A stretch of 64,000 nt of DNA, taken from assembly GCA_965242615.1 (NCBI GenBank), contig CBDESR010000004.1, positions 372,001-436,000 on the forward strand. Reading direction: 5' to 3'. The DNA is from CBDBCU01 sp965242615 (GTDB lineage: Bacteria; Chloroflexota; Dehalococcoidia; Lucifugimonadales; UBA3495). Positions 8,747 to 17,668 of the stretch are shown here, piece by piece. Positions within the stretch are counted from its first letter, which is position 1. Each line of letters opens with the position of its first letter. The position numbers and the translations under genes are program-made. The notes beneath the pieces were generated by a model. That model was not told the DNA's origin, made no database searches, and saw only the letters and a program-made list of their open reading frames with translations.

Positions 8747-10663
8747 GTGCTGAAAAATCTGGCTTGGCTTACCGGCTTGGTCATTCTCCCCTTGGTGGTA
8801 TTTGCTTTGCTGACGACCCTGACTTTGCCCGCGCAGGCGCAAGGGGAGCCGCCGCACATAGTTATAGGCAAGGCTATAGCCGACGGCTCGGCGGCGGCGA
8901 CCGGCAGTACGGTAACTGCTTGGGACGGAAACACGGAAATCGGCTCGGCCACGACTGGGGAGGGTGGCAACTTTTTCTTGCAAGTAAGCCGGCCGTCGGG
9001 AAGCGTCATCCATTTCAAGGTTAATGGCGTATTCGCCAATGAGACACTTTCTTGGTGGGAGTCAGGCTACAGTACCGGTAGCAACTCCGAACGTTTCATC
9101 CTTACGGTCGGCGAAGCGGACCCTGATGCCACCCCGTGGCCCACGCCTACACCCACACCAACCCTCACCCCTACACCTACTGCACCCTATATCACCTCAT
9201 CCGCAACCAGCGGACCACCAGGAACGTTCGTCGAAATCCTAGTGGGCAACTTTAAGAGTTTCGTACCAGTGCGAAGCCTAACCGTAGGTGGCATTGACGT
9301 TAACCTATGGCTACGAGAAACCGACGACCAAGGCATGGCTTATCTCTTGGTTTTTATTCCGGGGCTACCTTCAGGTGACTATACTATCGAGGCTGATATA
9401 GGCGGCGACCTTGCCAACGTCAACTTCACCATTACCGACCCAAGCTGCACCATTGCCGCGGGCACATCTAGTCCGAGTATTACGCTTTCCCCGAACAGCG
9501 GCGTGGAGGGAGAATTCTTTCCCGTGTTGCACGGCGCGGGTTTCAAGGGGTTTATGCCAGTAAAGTCGGTGGACGTCGGCTCCAATGATTATGAGCCCTT
9601 TCATTCCTACACCAATTGCGATGGCGAGTTTTCGGAAGGCGAGCCGTCGGTATCCTCCCTCGCAGCAATAGCTGGCTTGCCCGCTGGTAGGCATACCATT
9701 GAGGTTGAGGTAGCGGGCAGCACAGCCAGCGTAGATTTCACAATTACACCCGCGCCCACGATTGCCCTGTCAGCGAACAGTGGCCCGCCGGGCAGCACCA
9801 TCACCCTACGCGGCGAACATTTCAAGCCCTTCGCCCCGGTGCAACACGCTTGGTTCAGCGTCATTGAGGTCCTGCCCTCGCCGGCTCCGTCGACCAACGC
9901 CCAAGGCATCACGGAGTTTGACATCCGCATCCCTGACGTGGCACCGGGCGTGTATCACATCGCGTTTCAGGTCAGCGACACCAGGGTCGCCGCTTGGTTC
10001 ACGGTAACAGCGGCATCCGCTCCTACGCCAACACCGCGGCCGACCGCTACGCCTACGCCCACTCCCACCCCGACGCCCACGCCATTACCTACCGTTGCCC
10101 CAACTCCAGCCCCCACTCCCGAGCCGCCGCAACTGCCGGGCAGCGGCGGCACACCGCCGCACATTTTCGCCGGCACGGCTACTATCAACGGCAGCCCGGC
10201 GGGGCAGGGCATTGCTGTTGACGCTTATGATGCCGGGCGGCTGATTGGGGCTACGGTAACTCAAGCCAACGGGCGGTTCTCCATCCATGTCCACCGGGCG
10301 GAGGGCGTGATTACTTTCCGGGTGAATAATCAGGCGGCGGCGGAAAGTTGGACGGGTTGGCGGCAGGGGCAGGTAACGACCGGCTTTAACTTGACGGCCG
10401 GCGGGGTCAACAGTCGGGAGACTGACCCGGCCCGGCTGTTTGCCGCCTTGCCGGACTTGGTGCGGGCCTTTGGCTTTGACAACGCGACCAAGCGATGGGA
10501 CTTTTTTGACCCGGCGGCCGCCGATGTCAGCACGCTGACCCGCTTTATGCCCCAACATTCCTACTGGCTGCTGGTTTCGCACACCACCCGGCTGCTGCTG
10601 AACGGGGTCGAACGGGATTTGTTCTGCGTGGAGGATAACTGCTGGAATCTGATTGTGTGGTAG
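8747..10663 (+). CDS. Large secreted protein with IPT/TIG-like repeats and PT-rich linkers
   Basis: 638 residues. A signal peptide (residues 1-32, cleavage near AQAQ) is followed by a beta-rich module (33-125), a TPTPTPTP linker, three repeats of about 90 residues each opening with SGPPGT/NSGVEG/NSGPPGS motifs (about 145-420), a second long TP-rich linker, and a module near 480-565 that is a clear copy of the first one (PPHIVIGKA versus PPHIFAGTA, then FKVN versus FRVN). The last 70 residues (FGFDNATKRW, FMPQHSYWLLVS) resemble a C-terminal domain common on Chloroflexota exported proteins. Probably a cell-surface protein. GTG start with GGAAGGAG upstream. Confidence 0.75.
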   Translation: MLKNLAWLTGLVILPLVVFALLTTLTLPAQAQGEPPHIVIGKAIADGSAAATGSTVTAWDGNTEIGSATTGEGGNFFLQVSRPSGSVIHFKVNGVFANETLSWWESGYSTGSNSERFILTVGEADPDATPWPTPTPTPTLTPTPTAPYITSSATSGPPGTFVEILVGNFKSFVPVRSLTVGGIDVNLWLRETDDQGMAYLLVFIPGLPSGDYTIEADIGGDLANVNFTITDPSCTIAAGTSSPSITLSPNSGVEGEFFPVLHGAGFKGFMPVKSVDVGSNDYEPFHSYTNCDGEFSEGEPSVSSLAAIAGLPAGRHTIEVEVAGSTASVDFTITPAPTIALSANSGPPGSTITLRGEHFKPFAPVQHAWFSVIEVLPSPAPSTNAQGITEFDIRIPDVAPGVYHIAFQVSDTRVAAWFTVTAASAPTPTPRPTATPTPTPTPTPTPLPTVAPTPAPTPEPPQLPGSGGTPPHIFAGTATINGSPAGQGIAVDAYDAGRLIGATVTQANGRFSIHVHRAEGVITFRVNNQAAAESWTGWRQGQVTTGFNLTAGGVNSRETDPARLFAALPDLVRAFGFDNATKRWDFFDPAAADVSTLTRFMPQHSYWLLVSHTTRLLLNGVERDLFCVEDNCWNLIVW

Positions 10664-10714
10664 AACCGGGTTTGCTCAATCCCTGCCTACTAGCTCACCG
10701 AGCAATAACAGCTA

Positions 10715-10900
10715 GGGCGTGTTCACCCTAACGCCCGGGTAGCGCGGTCAACCAGCCAGGTCATTCCGAGGCGATAGCCGAGGAATCTAAAAATCTTGAG
10801 AGGAATCAAGGGCGGGCATTTTAGATTCCTCCCTGCGGTCGGAATGACATAGCTATAGTGTCAATTATCCGGGGCGTCAAAAATTAGTGTGAACACGCCC
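10715..10900. mobile_element. MITE with 12-bp perfect terminal inverted repeats and TA flanks
   Basis: Ends are GGGCGTGTTCAC and GTGAACACGCCC, flanked on both sides by TA (10713-10714 and 10901-10902). A 186-bp noncoding element with TA target duplication is the signature of Tc1/mariner-type (IS630) MITEs. The interior is itself a nested hairpin: GTCATTCCGA (10760-10769) pairs with TCGGAATGAC (10839-10848), and AGGAATCTA (10781-10789) with TAGATTCCT (10822-10830). The right-hand interior half recurs at 61134-61178. It fills the gap between the secreted protein and the M50 protease. Confidence 0.75.
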
Positions 10901-10921
10901 TAAAAACCCTGAGGGAACGCT

Positions 10922-12049
10922 ATGGGGACTTCCATTCGCTTGGGCAAGGTGTTCGGCATTCCCCTGGGCATCAACTACAGCTGGCTGGTGATTTTCGGGC
11001 TGGTGATTTTTCTGCTGTCGGCCCGGTTTGCGGAGTTTTATCCCCAATGGCCGCTGCCGCAGCGGTGGGCAACGGCGGTCATTACAACTGCGCTGTTCTT
11101 TCTGTCGGTGCTGGCCCACGAACTTTCCCATAGTTTGGTGGCGGTGAACCGGGGCATACCGGTGCGGGGAATTACGCTGTTCATTTTCGGCGGGGTATCC
11201 CAGCTGGCGCACGAGGCGCAGCGGCCGGGTACGGAGTTTGTGGTGGCGGTAGTGGGGCCGTTGACCAGTTTGGCGCTGGCGGCCGTTCTGGGCGGGCTGT
11301 GGTACTGGAGCGACGGGTTCAGTTCCTATTTAAGCGCCGTGCTGTTCACCCTGTTTGCCATTAACCTGTCTCTGGGGATTTTCAATTTGCTGCCGGGCTT
11401 TCCGCTGGATGGCGGGCGGGTGCTGCGGGCGGCGGTTTGGGGGATCAGCGGCAGTTACTGGCGGGGAACGCAGGTGGCAGCCCGGGCCGGTCAGGGCTTG
11501 GGGATAATGATGATTGTCGCGGGTATCGGGTGGTGGCTGCGGCTGGGGGATTTTCAAGGGGTCTGGTTCGGGTTGGTGGGCGGGTTTCTACTGTATGTCG
11601 CTACTAACAGCTACCGGCAAGAGGAACTGCGGGAGGGATTGAAAGCCTACCGGGTGGCGGATGCAATGACGGCGGGAACGGCGGCTTTGCCGGGGGAACT
11701 GCCGGCGGCCGCCCCGGATGTTTTGCAAGCCTTGGCGCGCAACGGCGGGTTGGTCGGGGTAATGGTAGCGGGACAGGTTCGGGGCGTAGTTACGGCGCAG
11801 CAGTTAGCCGGGCAGCCCCGGGAGCAGTGGCAGTTCGCTACCCTGGCGCAGCTGATGACGCCCTTGGCGGACTTGCCGCCGCTGGACGCTGCGGAGGGGG
11901 TGGTTGACGCTTTGGAGCGGATGGATGCCGAGGAGCGGGAGGGCGCGGCGGTGATGCGGCAGGGTGTTTTAGTGGGCTTGGTCAGCCGGAGGGATTTGGC
12001 GCGGTTTGTGCAGGTTTATACTCCGGCGCGCCGGCGGTGGCGGTGGTAG
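10922..12049 (+). CDS. Site-2 protease family (M50) metalloprotease with CBS domains
   Basis: 375 residues. The first 210 form a multi-helix membrane domain with the zinc motif AHELSHS (near 66) and the third ligand region FPLDGGRVLRA (near 160), both hallmarks of Rip3/SpoIVFB-like intramembrane proteases. The C-terminal 130 residues contain a CBS-domain pair (VADAMTAG, LAQLMTPL, LVGLVSRRDLARFV), likely binding an adenine nucleotide and regulating cleavage. The substrate is unknown. Start ATG directly after the MITE; the ribosome-binding site is GAGGG 5-9 bases upstream. Confidence 0.9.
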   Translation: MGTSIRLGKVFGIPLGINYSWLVIFGLVIFLLSARFAEFYPQWPLPQRWATAVITTALFFLSVLAHELSHSLVAVNRGIPVRGITLFIFGGVSQLAHEAQRPGTEFVVAVVGPLTSLALAAVLGGLWYWSDGFSSYLSAVLFTLFAINLSLGIFNLLPGFPLDGGRVLRAAVWGISGSYWRGTQVAARAGQGLGIMMIVAGIGWWLRLGDFQGVWFGLVGGFLLYVATNSYRQEELREGLKAYRVADAMTAGTAALPGELPAAAPDVLQALARNGGLVGVMVAGQVRGVVTAQQLAGQPREQWQFATLAQLMTPLADLPPLDAAEGVVDALERMDAEEREGAAVMRQGVLVGLVSRRDLARFVQVYTPARRRWRW

Positions 12050-12084
12050 GAGAAAGTATTTCTGCGCCGGCAAGGCCGGGGCTA

Positions 12085-12093
12085 TGCTACAAT
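12085..12093 (+). promoter_or_regulatory. Extended minus-10 element TGCTACAAT
   Basis: The same nine bases occur before the genes at 45441 and 51446. No good minus-35 is seen. It would start transcription about 22 bases before the cysteine desulfurase ATG. Confidence 0.4.
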
Positions 12094-12120
12094 GACCGCA
12101 GGAATTATCCGAGGTTGCTG

Positions 12121-13314
12121 ATGACATCGCCCGGGCTGATTTACTTGGACCACGCCGGCACTACGCCCACGGACCCGCAGGTCTTTGCGGCGATGCAGCC
12201 CTACTTTACTGAGCTGTACGGCAATCCCTCCAGCGTCCATACTATTGGGCAGGAAGCCCGGTATGCGTTGGATAATGCGCGGGAGCGGGTTGCCGGGGTG
12301 TTGGGCTGTCGCAGCAGCGAAGTGGTATTCACCAGCGGCGGCACCGAGGCGGATAATGCGGCCATTCACGGGGTAGCTACCGCCTTGGAGGAAACCGGGA
12401 ACCACATCATTACTTCGGGGGTAGAACATCACGCCGTCCTGCACACCTGCCAGTATCTGGAAAATCGGGGTTATGAGGTTACCTATCTGCCGGTGGACGA
12501 GTTCGGGATGATCCATCCGGAGCAGGTTTATAACGCCGTTACGCCCCGGACTACCTTAGTTACCATAATGTACGCCAACAATGAGATTGGCACGATCAAC
12601 CCCATTGCCGATATTGCGGCGGCGGTGCGGCGGCGGGCCGAGGAACTGGACCGTACCATCGTGATGCACACGGACGGGGTGCAGGCGGCCGGGTTTCTGG
12701 ACTTGAAGGTGCGGCGGTTGGGAGTGGATATGCTCAGCCTGTCCGGGCATAAGTTTTACGGGCCTAAGGGAACCGGCGCGCTGTATATCCGGCGGGGGAC
12801 GCCCTACTTGCCCTTGCTGTTGGGCGGCGGGCAGGAACGGGAAAGGCGTTCCGGGACGGAGAACATTGCCGGCATCGTTGGCTTGGCGATGGCTCTGGAG
12901 TTGGCAGACGCCGGGCGGGAGCAGGCATCAGCCCATTGCGCCGCTTTGCGGGACAAGATTATTCACTGGGCGGCCGAGAATATCCCGGATACGGCGTTGA
13001 ACGGGCATCCTACCCAACGCCTGCCCAACAATGTCAATTTTTCCTTTCCGGGGGTCGAGGGCGAGTCCATCCTTTTGGGGCTGGATATGAAAGGGATTGC
13101 GGCGTCGAGCGGGAGCGCGTGCAGTTCCGGGTCGCTGGAGCCGTCCCATGTGCTGCTGGCTTTGGGGCAGACGGCGGAATTGGCGCGCAGCAGTTTGCGG
13201 ATTACCCTGGGCAAGGGCAACACCGCCGCCGAAGTGGATTGGCTGTTGGCGGCGTTGGCGGACTTGGTGCCGCGGCTGCGGGCGATGCCTACCCTTACTA
13301 CGGCAGGTTCTTAA
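12121..13314 (+). CDS. Cysteine desulfurase (NifS/IscS family)
   Basis: 397 residues. A PLP enzyme that removes sulfur from L-cysteine for Fe-S cluster or thio-modification pathways. The N-terminus YLDHAGTTPTDP, the PLP lysine in SGHKFYGPKG and the catalytic-loop Cys in SGSACSSGSLEPSH are all present. The ATG at 12121 gives the normal N-terminus; an upstream extension would overlap the M50 gene. No IscU or other assembly gene follows, so its acceptor is not evident; a tRNA-thiolation or SufU-like role is equally possible. Followed after 7 bases by a lipoprotein gene. Confidence 0.92.
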   Translation: MTSPGLIYLDHAGTTPTDPQVFAAMQPYFTELYGNPSSVHTIGQEARYALDNARERVAGVLGCRSSEVVFTSGGTEADNAAIHGVATALEETGNHIITSGVEHHAVLHTCQYLENRGYEVTYLPVDEFGMIHPEQVYNAVTPRTTLVTIMYANNEIGTINPIADIAAAVRRRAEELDRTIVMHTDGVQAAGFLDLKVRRLGVDMLSLSGHKFYGPKGTGALYIRRGTPYLPLLLGGGQERERRSGTENIAGIVGLAMALELADAGREQASAHCAALRDKIIHWAAENIPDTALNGHPTQRLPNNVNFSFPGVEGESILLGLDMKGIAASSGSACSSGSLEPSHVLLALGQTAELARSSLRITLGKGNTAAEVDWLLAALADLVPRLRAMPTLTTAGS

Positions 13315-13321
13315 AGGCGGT

Positions 13322-13942
13322 ATGAACGGAATCATTGCTTTTCTCTACTCCGGGCGTTCTATTCTGGCGGTTTTGGTACTGGCGCTGGCGTTGCTGACGG
13401 CGGCGGCCTGCGCGGAGGTTTCGCCGGCGGTGGGCAAGTTTTATGTGGGGCGGACGCTGCACGTGAGCGTGGCGGCGATGGAACGGGCGCCGGAGTTGGT
13501 GTATGTGCTGCCGGCTGCTGGGGACGCGACGCCGCGGCATTACCGCATGACGCCGTTGGAACCGGAGCAGGAATTTGTGTTGCTGCGGGTCAAGGTGCAG
13601 AACCACCGGGCAACCAGCGCCATTGTCAGCATTGACGAAAAGGCGGTGGAGCTGCGGGATTTCTTTCAGGGCAAGTATTTCCCGGTGGATGTGAATGACC
13701 GGGCTCAGGAAACGGACGCGCCGGAACGGGTGGATCAGTTGCGGACGGCGCGCTGCCCCATTCAACAGCCCAACGACCTGTGCTTTCTGTGGAATGCTTC
13801 TTTTACCGATGGCACCGACCGGGCCTTTGACTTGCAAAAGGGGTTCGGGATTGACGGTTGGATGATTTTCGAGGTGCCGCAGGATACGGAAATTCGGGAA
13901 CTGCGCTGGCGGGCCGGGGATTCTTTGAGCATCGAGTTTTAG
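13322..13942 (+). CDS. Putative lipoprotein
   Basis: 206 residues. The N-terminus has a lipoprotein signal peptide with lipobox LTAAAC and a predicted lipidated Cys near residue 30. The mature part is rich in beta strands (FVLLRVKVQNHRATSAIVSI), with W/F-rich edges and a C-terminal strand pattern IFEVPQDTEIRELRW resembling DUF4352-like immunoglobulin folds, but I cannot name a family with certainty. It follows the cysteine desulfurase by 7 bases and is probably co-transcribed with it and the next membrane-protein gene. Confidence 0.7.
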   Translation: MNGIIAFLYSGRSILAVLVLALALLTAAACAEVSPAVGKFYVGRTLHVSVAAMERAPELVYVLPAAGDATPRHYRMTPLEPEQEFVLLRVKVQNHRATSAIVSIDEKAVELRDFFQGKYFPVDVNDRAQETDAPERVDQLRTARCPIQQPNDLCFLWNASFTDGTDRAFDLQKGFGIDGWMIFEVPQDTEIRELRWRAGDSLSIEF

Positions 13943-13971
13943 GGATTTAAGCCGCCGCGCCAAGCAAGGCT

Positions 13972-14589
13972 ATGGCATCGTCGATGGACGCTAATCAATC
14001 CGCAGGGCCGCCGCTGCCCCGGCGGATTTTTCACGCTTTGGCCGGGTCGGCGGCGCCGATTGCCGGCACCTTTGCGCCACTGCCGGAAGTGGTGATTGGC
14101 TTGGGGATTTTGGCGGCGGGCAGTCTGGCGTTGGATTTGGCGCGGTTCAAGGTAGCCGGGTTGAACCGGCTGTTTATGCGGTGGCTGCGGCCGCTGTTGA
14201 AAAGCAGTGAGGATAGCCGGGTTACCGGGGCGACATGGTTGCTGCTGGCGGCGGTGGCGGCCTTTCTGGTCTTTGAGCGGGAAATAGCCGTAGCCGCCTT
14301 ACTGTTTCTGGCTTGGGGTGACCCGGCGGCGGCGTTAGTGGGGCGGCCAATACCGGGGCCGCGGGTCTTTGGCAAATCGCCGGCCGGGACTTTGGCATTT
14401 ATAACGGTATCAATGCTGGCGGCCGGGATACTGGTCGAGTCTGGGTTTATGCCGTGGCATTGGGGCTTTGCGGTGGGGGCGGTAGTAGCCGGGTTAGTGG
14501 AGCTGCTGCCTTTGCCGGGAGATGACAATTTGTGGGTGCCATTGGCGGCCGGGGCGGTGATGCAGTTGATAGTTGGGGGGATAGACTAA
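13972..14589 (+). CDS. Dolichol/phytol/polyprenol kinase-like membrane protein
   Basis: 205 residues with about six membrane helices. Conserved elements of the SEC59/VTE5/phosphatidate cytidylyltransferase-like family are seen: FLAWGDPAAALVGR, FGKSPAGTLAF and VELLPLPGDDNLWVPL, where the Asp and Lys residues are thought to bind CTP or NTP. A lipid-alcohol kinase using CTP is the likely activity; the actual lipid is unknown. It overlaps no neighbour and ends 28 bases before the convergent HNH gene. Confidence 0.75.
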   Translation: MASSMDANQSAGPPLPRRIFHALAGSAAPIAGTFAPLPEVVIGLGILAAGSLALDLARFKVAGLNRLFMRWLRPLLKSSEDSRVTGATWLLLAAVAAFLVFEREIAVAALLFLAWGDPAAALVGRPIPGPRVFGKSPAGTLAFITVSMLAAGILVESGFMPWHWGFAVGAVVAGLVELLPLPGDDNLWVPLAAGAVMQLIVGGID

Positions 14590-14617
14590 AGGAAAGTATA
14601 GGGGCATTCGACAGATT

Positions 14618-15298
14618 TTAATTGCTGAACTTTCCTTTCAGGAACTCCCATACCTTGCGTTGCACTTCCCGGCTGGCCCGCTGAACGGGTCCCAAACCGG
14701 CAATGGCGTGAGCGCGGCCCTTTTCGTCAAAGACGAAGTCGTCCCGGTATTGGCGGTTGCAGAACTGGCACTGAGGGATGATGTTCAGACGGTCGGAGGA
14801 CGGCTTGCTGGGGTCACGGTGGCCTTGTTGCAATTGGACTCGATCGCGGCCATAGCGGGGGTCGGGTTCGCCGGCCACGGCTCCGCAGGTGGCGCAGCGG
14901 TTACCGAAAGCCTGCATCAGGTCGTCAAAGGTCGTGGCGTTCAGTTGACCTTGCCGGCGGGCTTGGGAATTGGCGTACTCCGGGCTGGGCTGGTAAGGGT
15001 CGGACAGTTGATGCTCCCCCCGCTTGCCGGGGACAATGTTCCAACCGTCTCGCTTGAGGTGCCGCACCTGCTGGTCAACTGGAGGGCCGCCAAGTTCTCT
15101 TTGCACAATGGCCGACATCTCTGCCTTGTGCACCGGACGATTTTTGCAAGCCCAAAGGACGCCCAGCCACAGGGCTTTGGCCGTGCCATCCTCCGGCAAT
15201 TTGACATTGTGCTGGGCAAGATGCGTCCGGTGAATGCGTTTCAAGTCCTGCCAAGCGGCCCGGATTTGGGTTCGGGTGGGAGATTTTGGCGCAGTCAT
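14618..15298 (-). CDS. HNH endonuclease, probable restriction subunit of an R-M system
   Basis: 226 residues. The C-terminal half holds a zinc-HNH core: CATC at 135-138, QQGH (His160), LNIIPQC with Asn172, and CQFC at 177-180. The N-terminal 120 residues look helical and may carry DNA recognition. The start ATG overlaps the stop codon of the adjacent methyltransferase by 4 bases, showing translational coupling; the gene order methyltransferase then nuclease is typical of type II systems, where the methylase must be made first. Specificity cannot be read from sequence. Confidence 0.82.
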   Translation of the reverse strand: MTAPKSPTRTQIRAAWQDLKRIHRTHLAQHNVKLPEDGTAKALWLGVLWACKNRPVHKAEMSAIVQRELGGPPVDQQVRHLKRDGWNIVPGKRGEHQLSDPYQPSPEYANSQARRQGQLNATTFDDLMQAFGNRCATCGAVAGEPDPRYGRDRVQLQQGHRDPSKPSSDRLNIIPQCQFCNRQYRDDFVFDEKGRAHAIAGLGPVQRASREVQRKVWEFLKGKFSN

Positions 15299-16248
15299 AC
15301 CCGCATTTCCTCCACGCGTTGGTTGGCGGCGAGGGCGGTTGCCGGGTCCAGCTCAAACCCGATAAAGTCCCGGCCCTCAAGACGGGCGGCCACGCCGGCG
15401 CTACCAGTGCCAGCAAAGGGGTCAATAACCAGGGTGCCGGGGGTGTCGTCGCTGAACAAGCGAATGAGATGCCGGAGCAAGTCCACCGGCTTGGGCGTCA
15501 TGTGGTTATACCGCTGACGGGGTTTTGGCACCGGGATGAGCTGCCCGGGAGACCGTTCCGGGTTAACCACTGGATTAGACACATCAATCAACCCGGTGCG
15601 ATAGCGAACCCAATTCTCGGTGCAGTCGCCAACCTTGGGGGCTTGCGCCAAGACAATGGTCTCCATTTGCGGCTTAACTTGCGGGGTTTTGCGGTCGCCG
15701 ACGGCGGCCAACCACTGGGCTTCCTCGTCCGGCGACAGTCTTTTGCGGCGGACATGGTAGTGCATTTTGGCGGCTTTGGCTTGCCCTTCGTACTGCCAAG
15801 CCAGCAAATCCCGGATTTCAAACCCGGCATCCTCGAAAGCTACCGCAGTGCGGTGGGCCAGGCGCGCCTGGCTGAAACAGAGGGCAAAGGCGCCGGGTTT
15901 CATTACTGACAGCAACCGCTCGGCAACCGGGGTCAGATATTCCTGGAGCTTGCGGCCTTGGGTCGGGTCGAATTTCTGGCCGGCGGGAATCCCGCCCACA
16001 ACGCCTTTTCGGACCCGCCCTTTCAGCTTGTCCGGGTCCCAATCCGCCCCCATACCGTCGATGAAGTAAGGGGGATCCATAACGGTCAGGGACACCGACC
16101 GGGGCTGGTTTTCAGCCAAGTCGGACAAAGCTGGGCGGCAATCCGTGGCCTTAACCCACTGCCGGGGTGGAACGGAATAATACGGCTCCCGGATTTCCAG
16201 CGCATCCTGACGCAGTTGAGGGGCCGGGCTAAAGGGAGAGTTAGTCAT
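15295..16248 (-). CDS. DNA methyltransferase, beta-class amino-methyltransferase (m4C or m6A)
   Basis: 317 residues. The catalytic motif DPPY (58-61) precedes the SAM-binding motif DPFAGTG (276-282), the order of beta-class enzymes that methylate exocyclic amino groups. The intervening 200 residues hold the target-recognition domain. The ATG at 16248 gives the simplest N-terminus; an upstream extension to 16332 would overlap the next gene. It forms a two-gene R-M unit with the HNH nuclease, overlapping it by 4 bases. Neighbouring genes on both sides are metabolic, so this is a compact insertion. Confidence 0.88.
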   Translation of the reverse strand: MTNSPFSPAPQLRQDALEIREPYYSVPPRQWVKATDCRPALSDLAENQPRSVSLTVMDPPYFIDGMGADWDPDKLKGRVRKGVVGGIPAGQKFDPTQGRKLQEYLTPVAERLLSVMKPGAFALCFSQARLAHRTAVAFEDAGFEIRDLLAWQYEGQAKAAKMHYHVRRKRLSPDEEAQWLAAVGDRKTPQVKPQMETIVLAQAPKVGDCTENWVRYRTGLIDVSNPVVNPERSPGQLIPVPKPRQRYNHMTPKPVDLLRHLIRLFSDDTPGTLVIDPFAGTGSAGVAARLEGRDFIGFELDPATALAANQRVEEMRV

Positions 16249-16312
16249 AAATCTCTCGCGAAAGCAGGGATGATGGCAAGGGGGTTGCAACTTTTGAATC
16301 AGGCGGCCCGGA

Positions 16313-17662
16313 TTATACCCTGGCCCCATCATATTCCACTACGGCGGCTTGCTCCCGTTGGAAACGGAGGTAGGCGTCTTTTTTCATTGCCGGGCGGTGG
16401 GCTTGGGTGATTTCTTTGGCTTTGGCGGCGTGGTCAGCCAAGAGGTCGATGGCGACCATTGCCATAATTTTGGCCGGGTTGACTACTGCCGCCGCGTAGT
16501 CGGTAATCAGGTAGTCCTTGCTGTGGCCGGAACCGGCGGCCCCGGCGGTGTAGGGATGGCAAACCGGCATCAGGTGGCTGAGGTCGCCCATATCGGTCGA
16601 GCCGCCGCGGTTGCGGCGGCCGGGGATAACCAGAGTGCGGTTTTCCCCCAGCAGGGCAACGGCGTTCCGGCGAAAGAGTTCCTGCAAATGGGTATCGTGT
16701 TTCATCGGCAAGTAGCCGGGAATGTTGGTTATTTTGACCGCCGCGCCAACAGCTAAAGCCCCGGCCTTAAAGCAGCGGTCAACGATGGCGGAGTTTTTGA
16801 CGACGGCTTTAGGGCTGGCGGAACGGACGCGCCACTCCAGCCGCACATCGGCAGGGACGGCGTTGACCGCTTCGCCGCCTTTGGTCATTATGCCGTGGAT
16901 GCGGACGGTATCCTCACCGCGGAAAGCCTCCCGGTTGTTATGGATAGCTTGCAGGGCAAAGGAGGCGGCGTTGAGGGCGTTGACGCCGAGATGGGGCGCG
17001 CTGCCGGCGTGAGCGCCCTTGCCGATAAACTGGACATATTTGACGACATGACCGTTGCTGGTGCCGCCCACGGCAAATTGATGATCGCCCATATCGCTGG
17101 CGGTATGGCACATCATCGCCAAGTCCACATCGTCAAACTCACCTAACCGAATCAGTTCCTGCTTGCCGCCCATAAACTCGAGCTTTTTATCGGCCCGCAG
17201 TTGGAGGCGATGGGCTACTTCGATGAATTCCTCGGCGGGGACGGCAAAAGGCACCAGTTCGCCGGAGAGTTGGGCCAGGATTTCGGGCTGGGTCAGGGCC
17301 AGAGTCGCGCCGAGCATCATTCCAATCTGGCAGTGGTGGCCGCAGGCATGGGCGGCGCCGGTGTCCGCGGCGGCGTGGGGGTGTTCGTTGACAATCAGAG
17401 AGTCGAGTTCACCGATCAGAGCCAGGCGGGGGCCGGGGCCGCCGCCTCCGGGAATGCGGCCTTTGACGCCGGTTAGAGCCAAGCCGGAGCGGTAAGGGAT
17501 ACCCAAAGCGGCGAACTGGTCGGCAACCAGTTGGGCGGTTTTGACTTCGCGGAATCCGGGTTCCGGATGGTCGAGGATTTGCCGGGATACGCCGACAATA
17601 TCGGCTTTGCGCCGGTCGATGGCGGCGCAGGCGCGCTGTTTCAGTTCCTGCCGGGACAACAT
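16313..17662 (-). CDS. M20-family amidohydrolase/peptidase
   Basis: 449 residues. Metal-binding features of the M20D group are visible: GELDSL, HACGHHCQIG (near 110), PAEEF with the catalytic Glu pair (near 145) and a lid domain GKGAHAGSAPHLGVNAL (near 220). The C-terminal GGSTDMGDLSH supplies another metal-region His. Such enzymes hydrolyse N-acyl or N-carbamoyl amino acids or aminobenzoyl-glutamate-type amides; the substrate cannot be assigned. A close paralogue lies 6 bases upstream on the same strand, so the two arose by tandem duplication and form an operon. Confidence 0.88.
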   Translation of the reverse strand: MLSRQELKQRACAAIDRRKADIVGVSRQILDHPEPGFREVKTAQLVADQFAALGIPYRSGLALTGVKGRIPGGGGPGPRLALIGELDSLIVNEHPHAAADTGAAHACGHHCQIGMMLGATLALTQPEILAQLSGELVPFAVPAEEFIEVAHRLQLRADKKLEFMGGKQELIRLGEFDDVDLAMMCHTASDMGDHQFAVGGTSNGHVVKYVQFIGKGAHAGSAPHLGVNALNAASFALQAIHNNREAFRGEDTVRIHGIMTKGGEAVNAVPADVRLEWRVRSASPKAVVKNSAIVDRCFKAGALAVGAAVKITNIPGYLPMKHDTHLQELFRRNAVALLGENRTLVIPGRRNRGGSTDMGDLSHLMPVCHPYTAGAAGSGHSKDYLITDYAAAVVNPAKIMAMVAIDLLADHAAKAKEITQAHRPAMKKDAYLRFQREQAAVVEYDGARV

Positions 17663-17668
17663 AACCGG

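Noticed and set aside
14660..15517. Long plus-strand frames opposite the HNH, methyltransferase, M20, lut and metH genes.
   Set aside because: All are complements of well-supported genes in this GC-rich sequence and show no family motifs.
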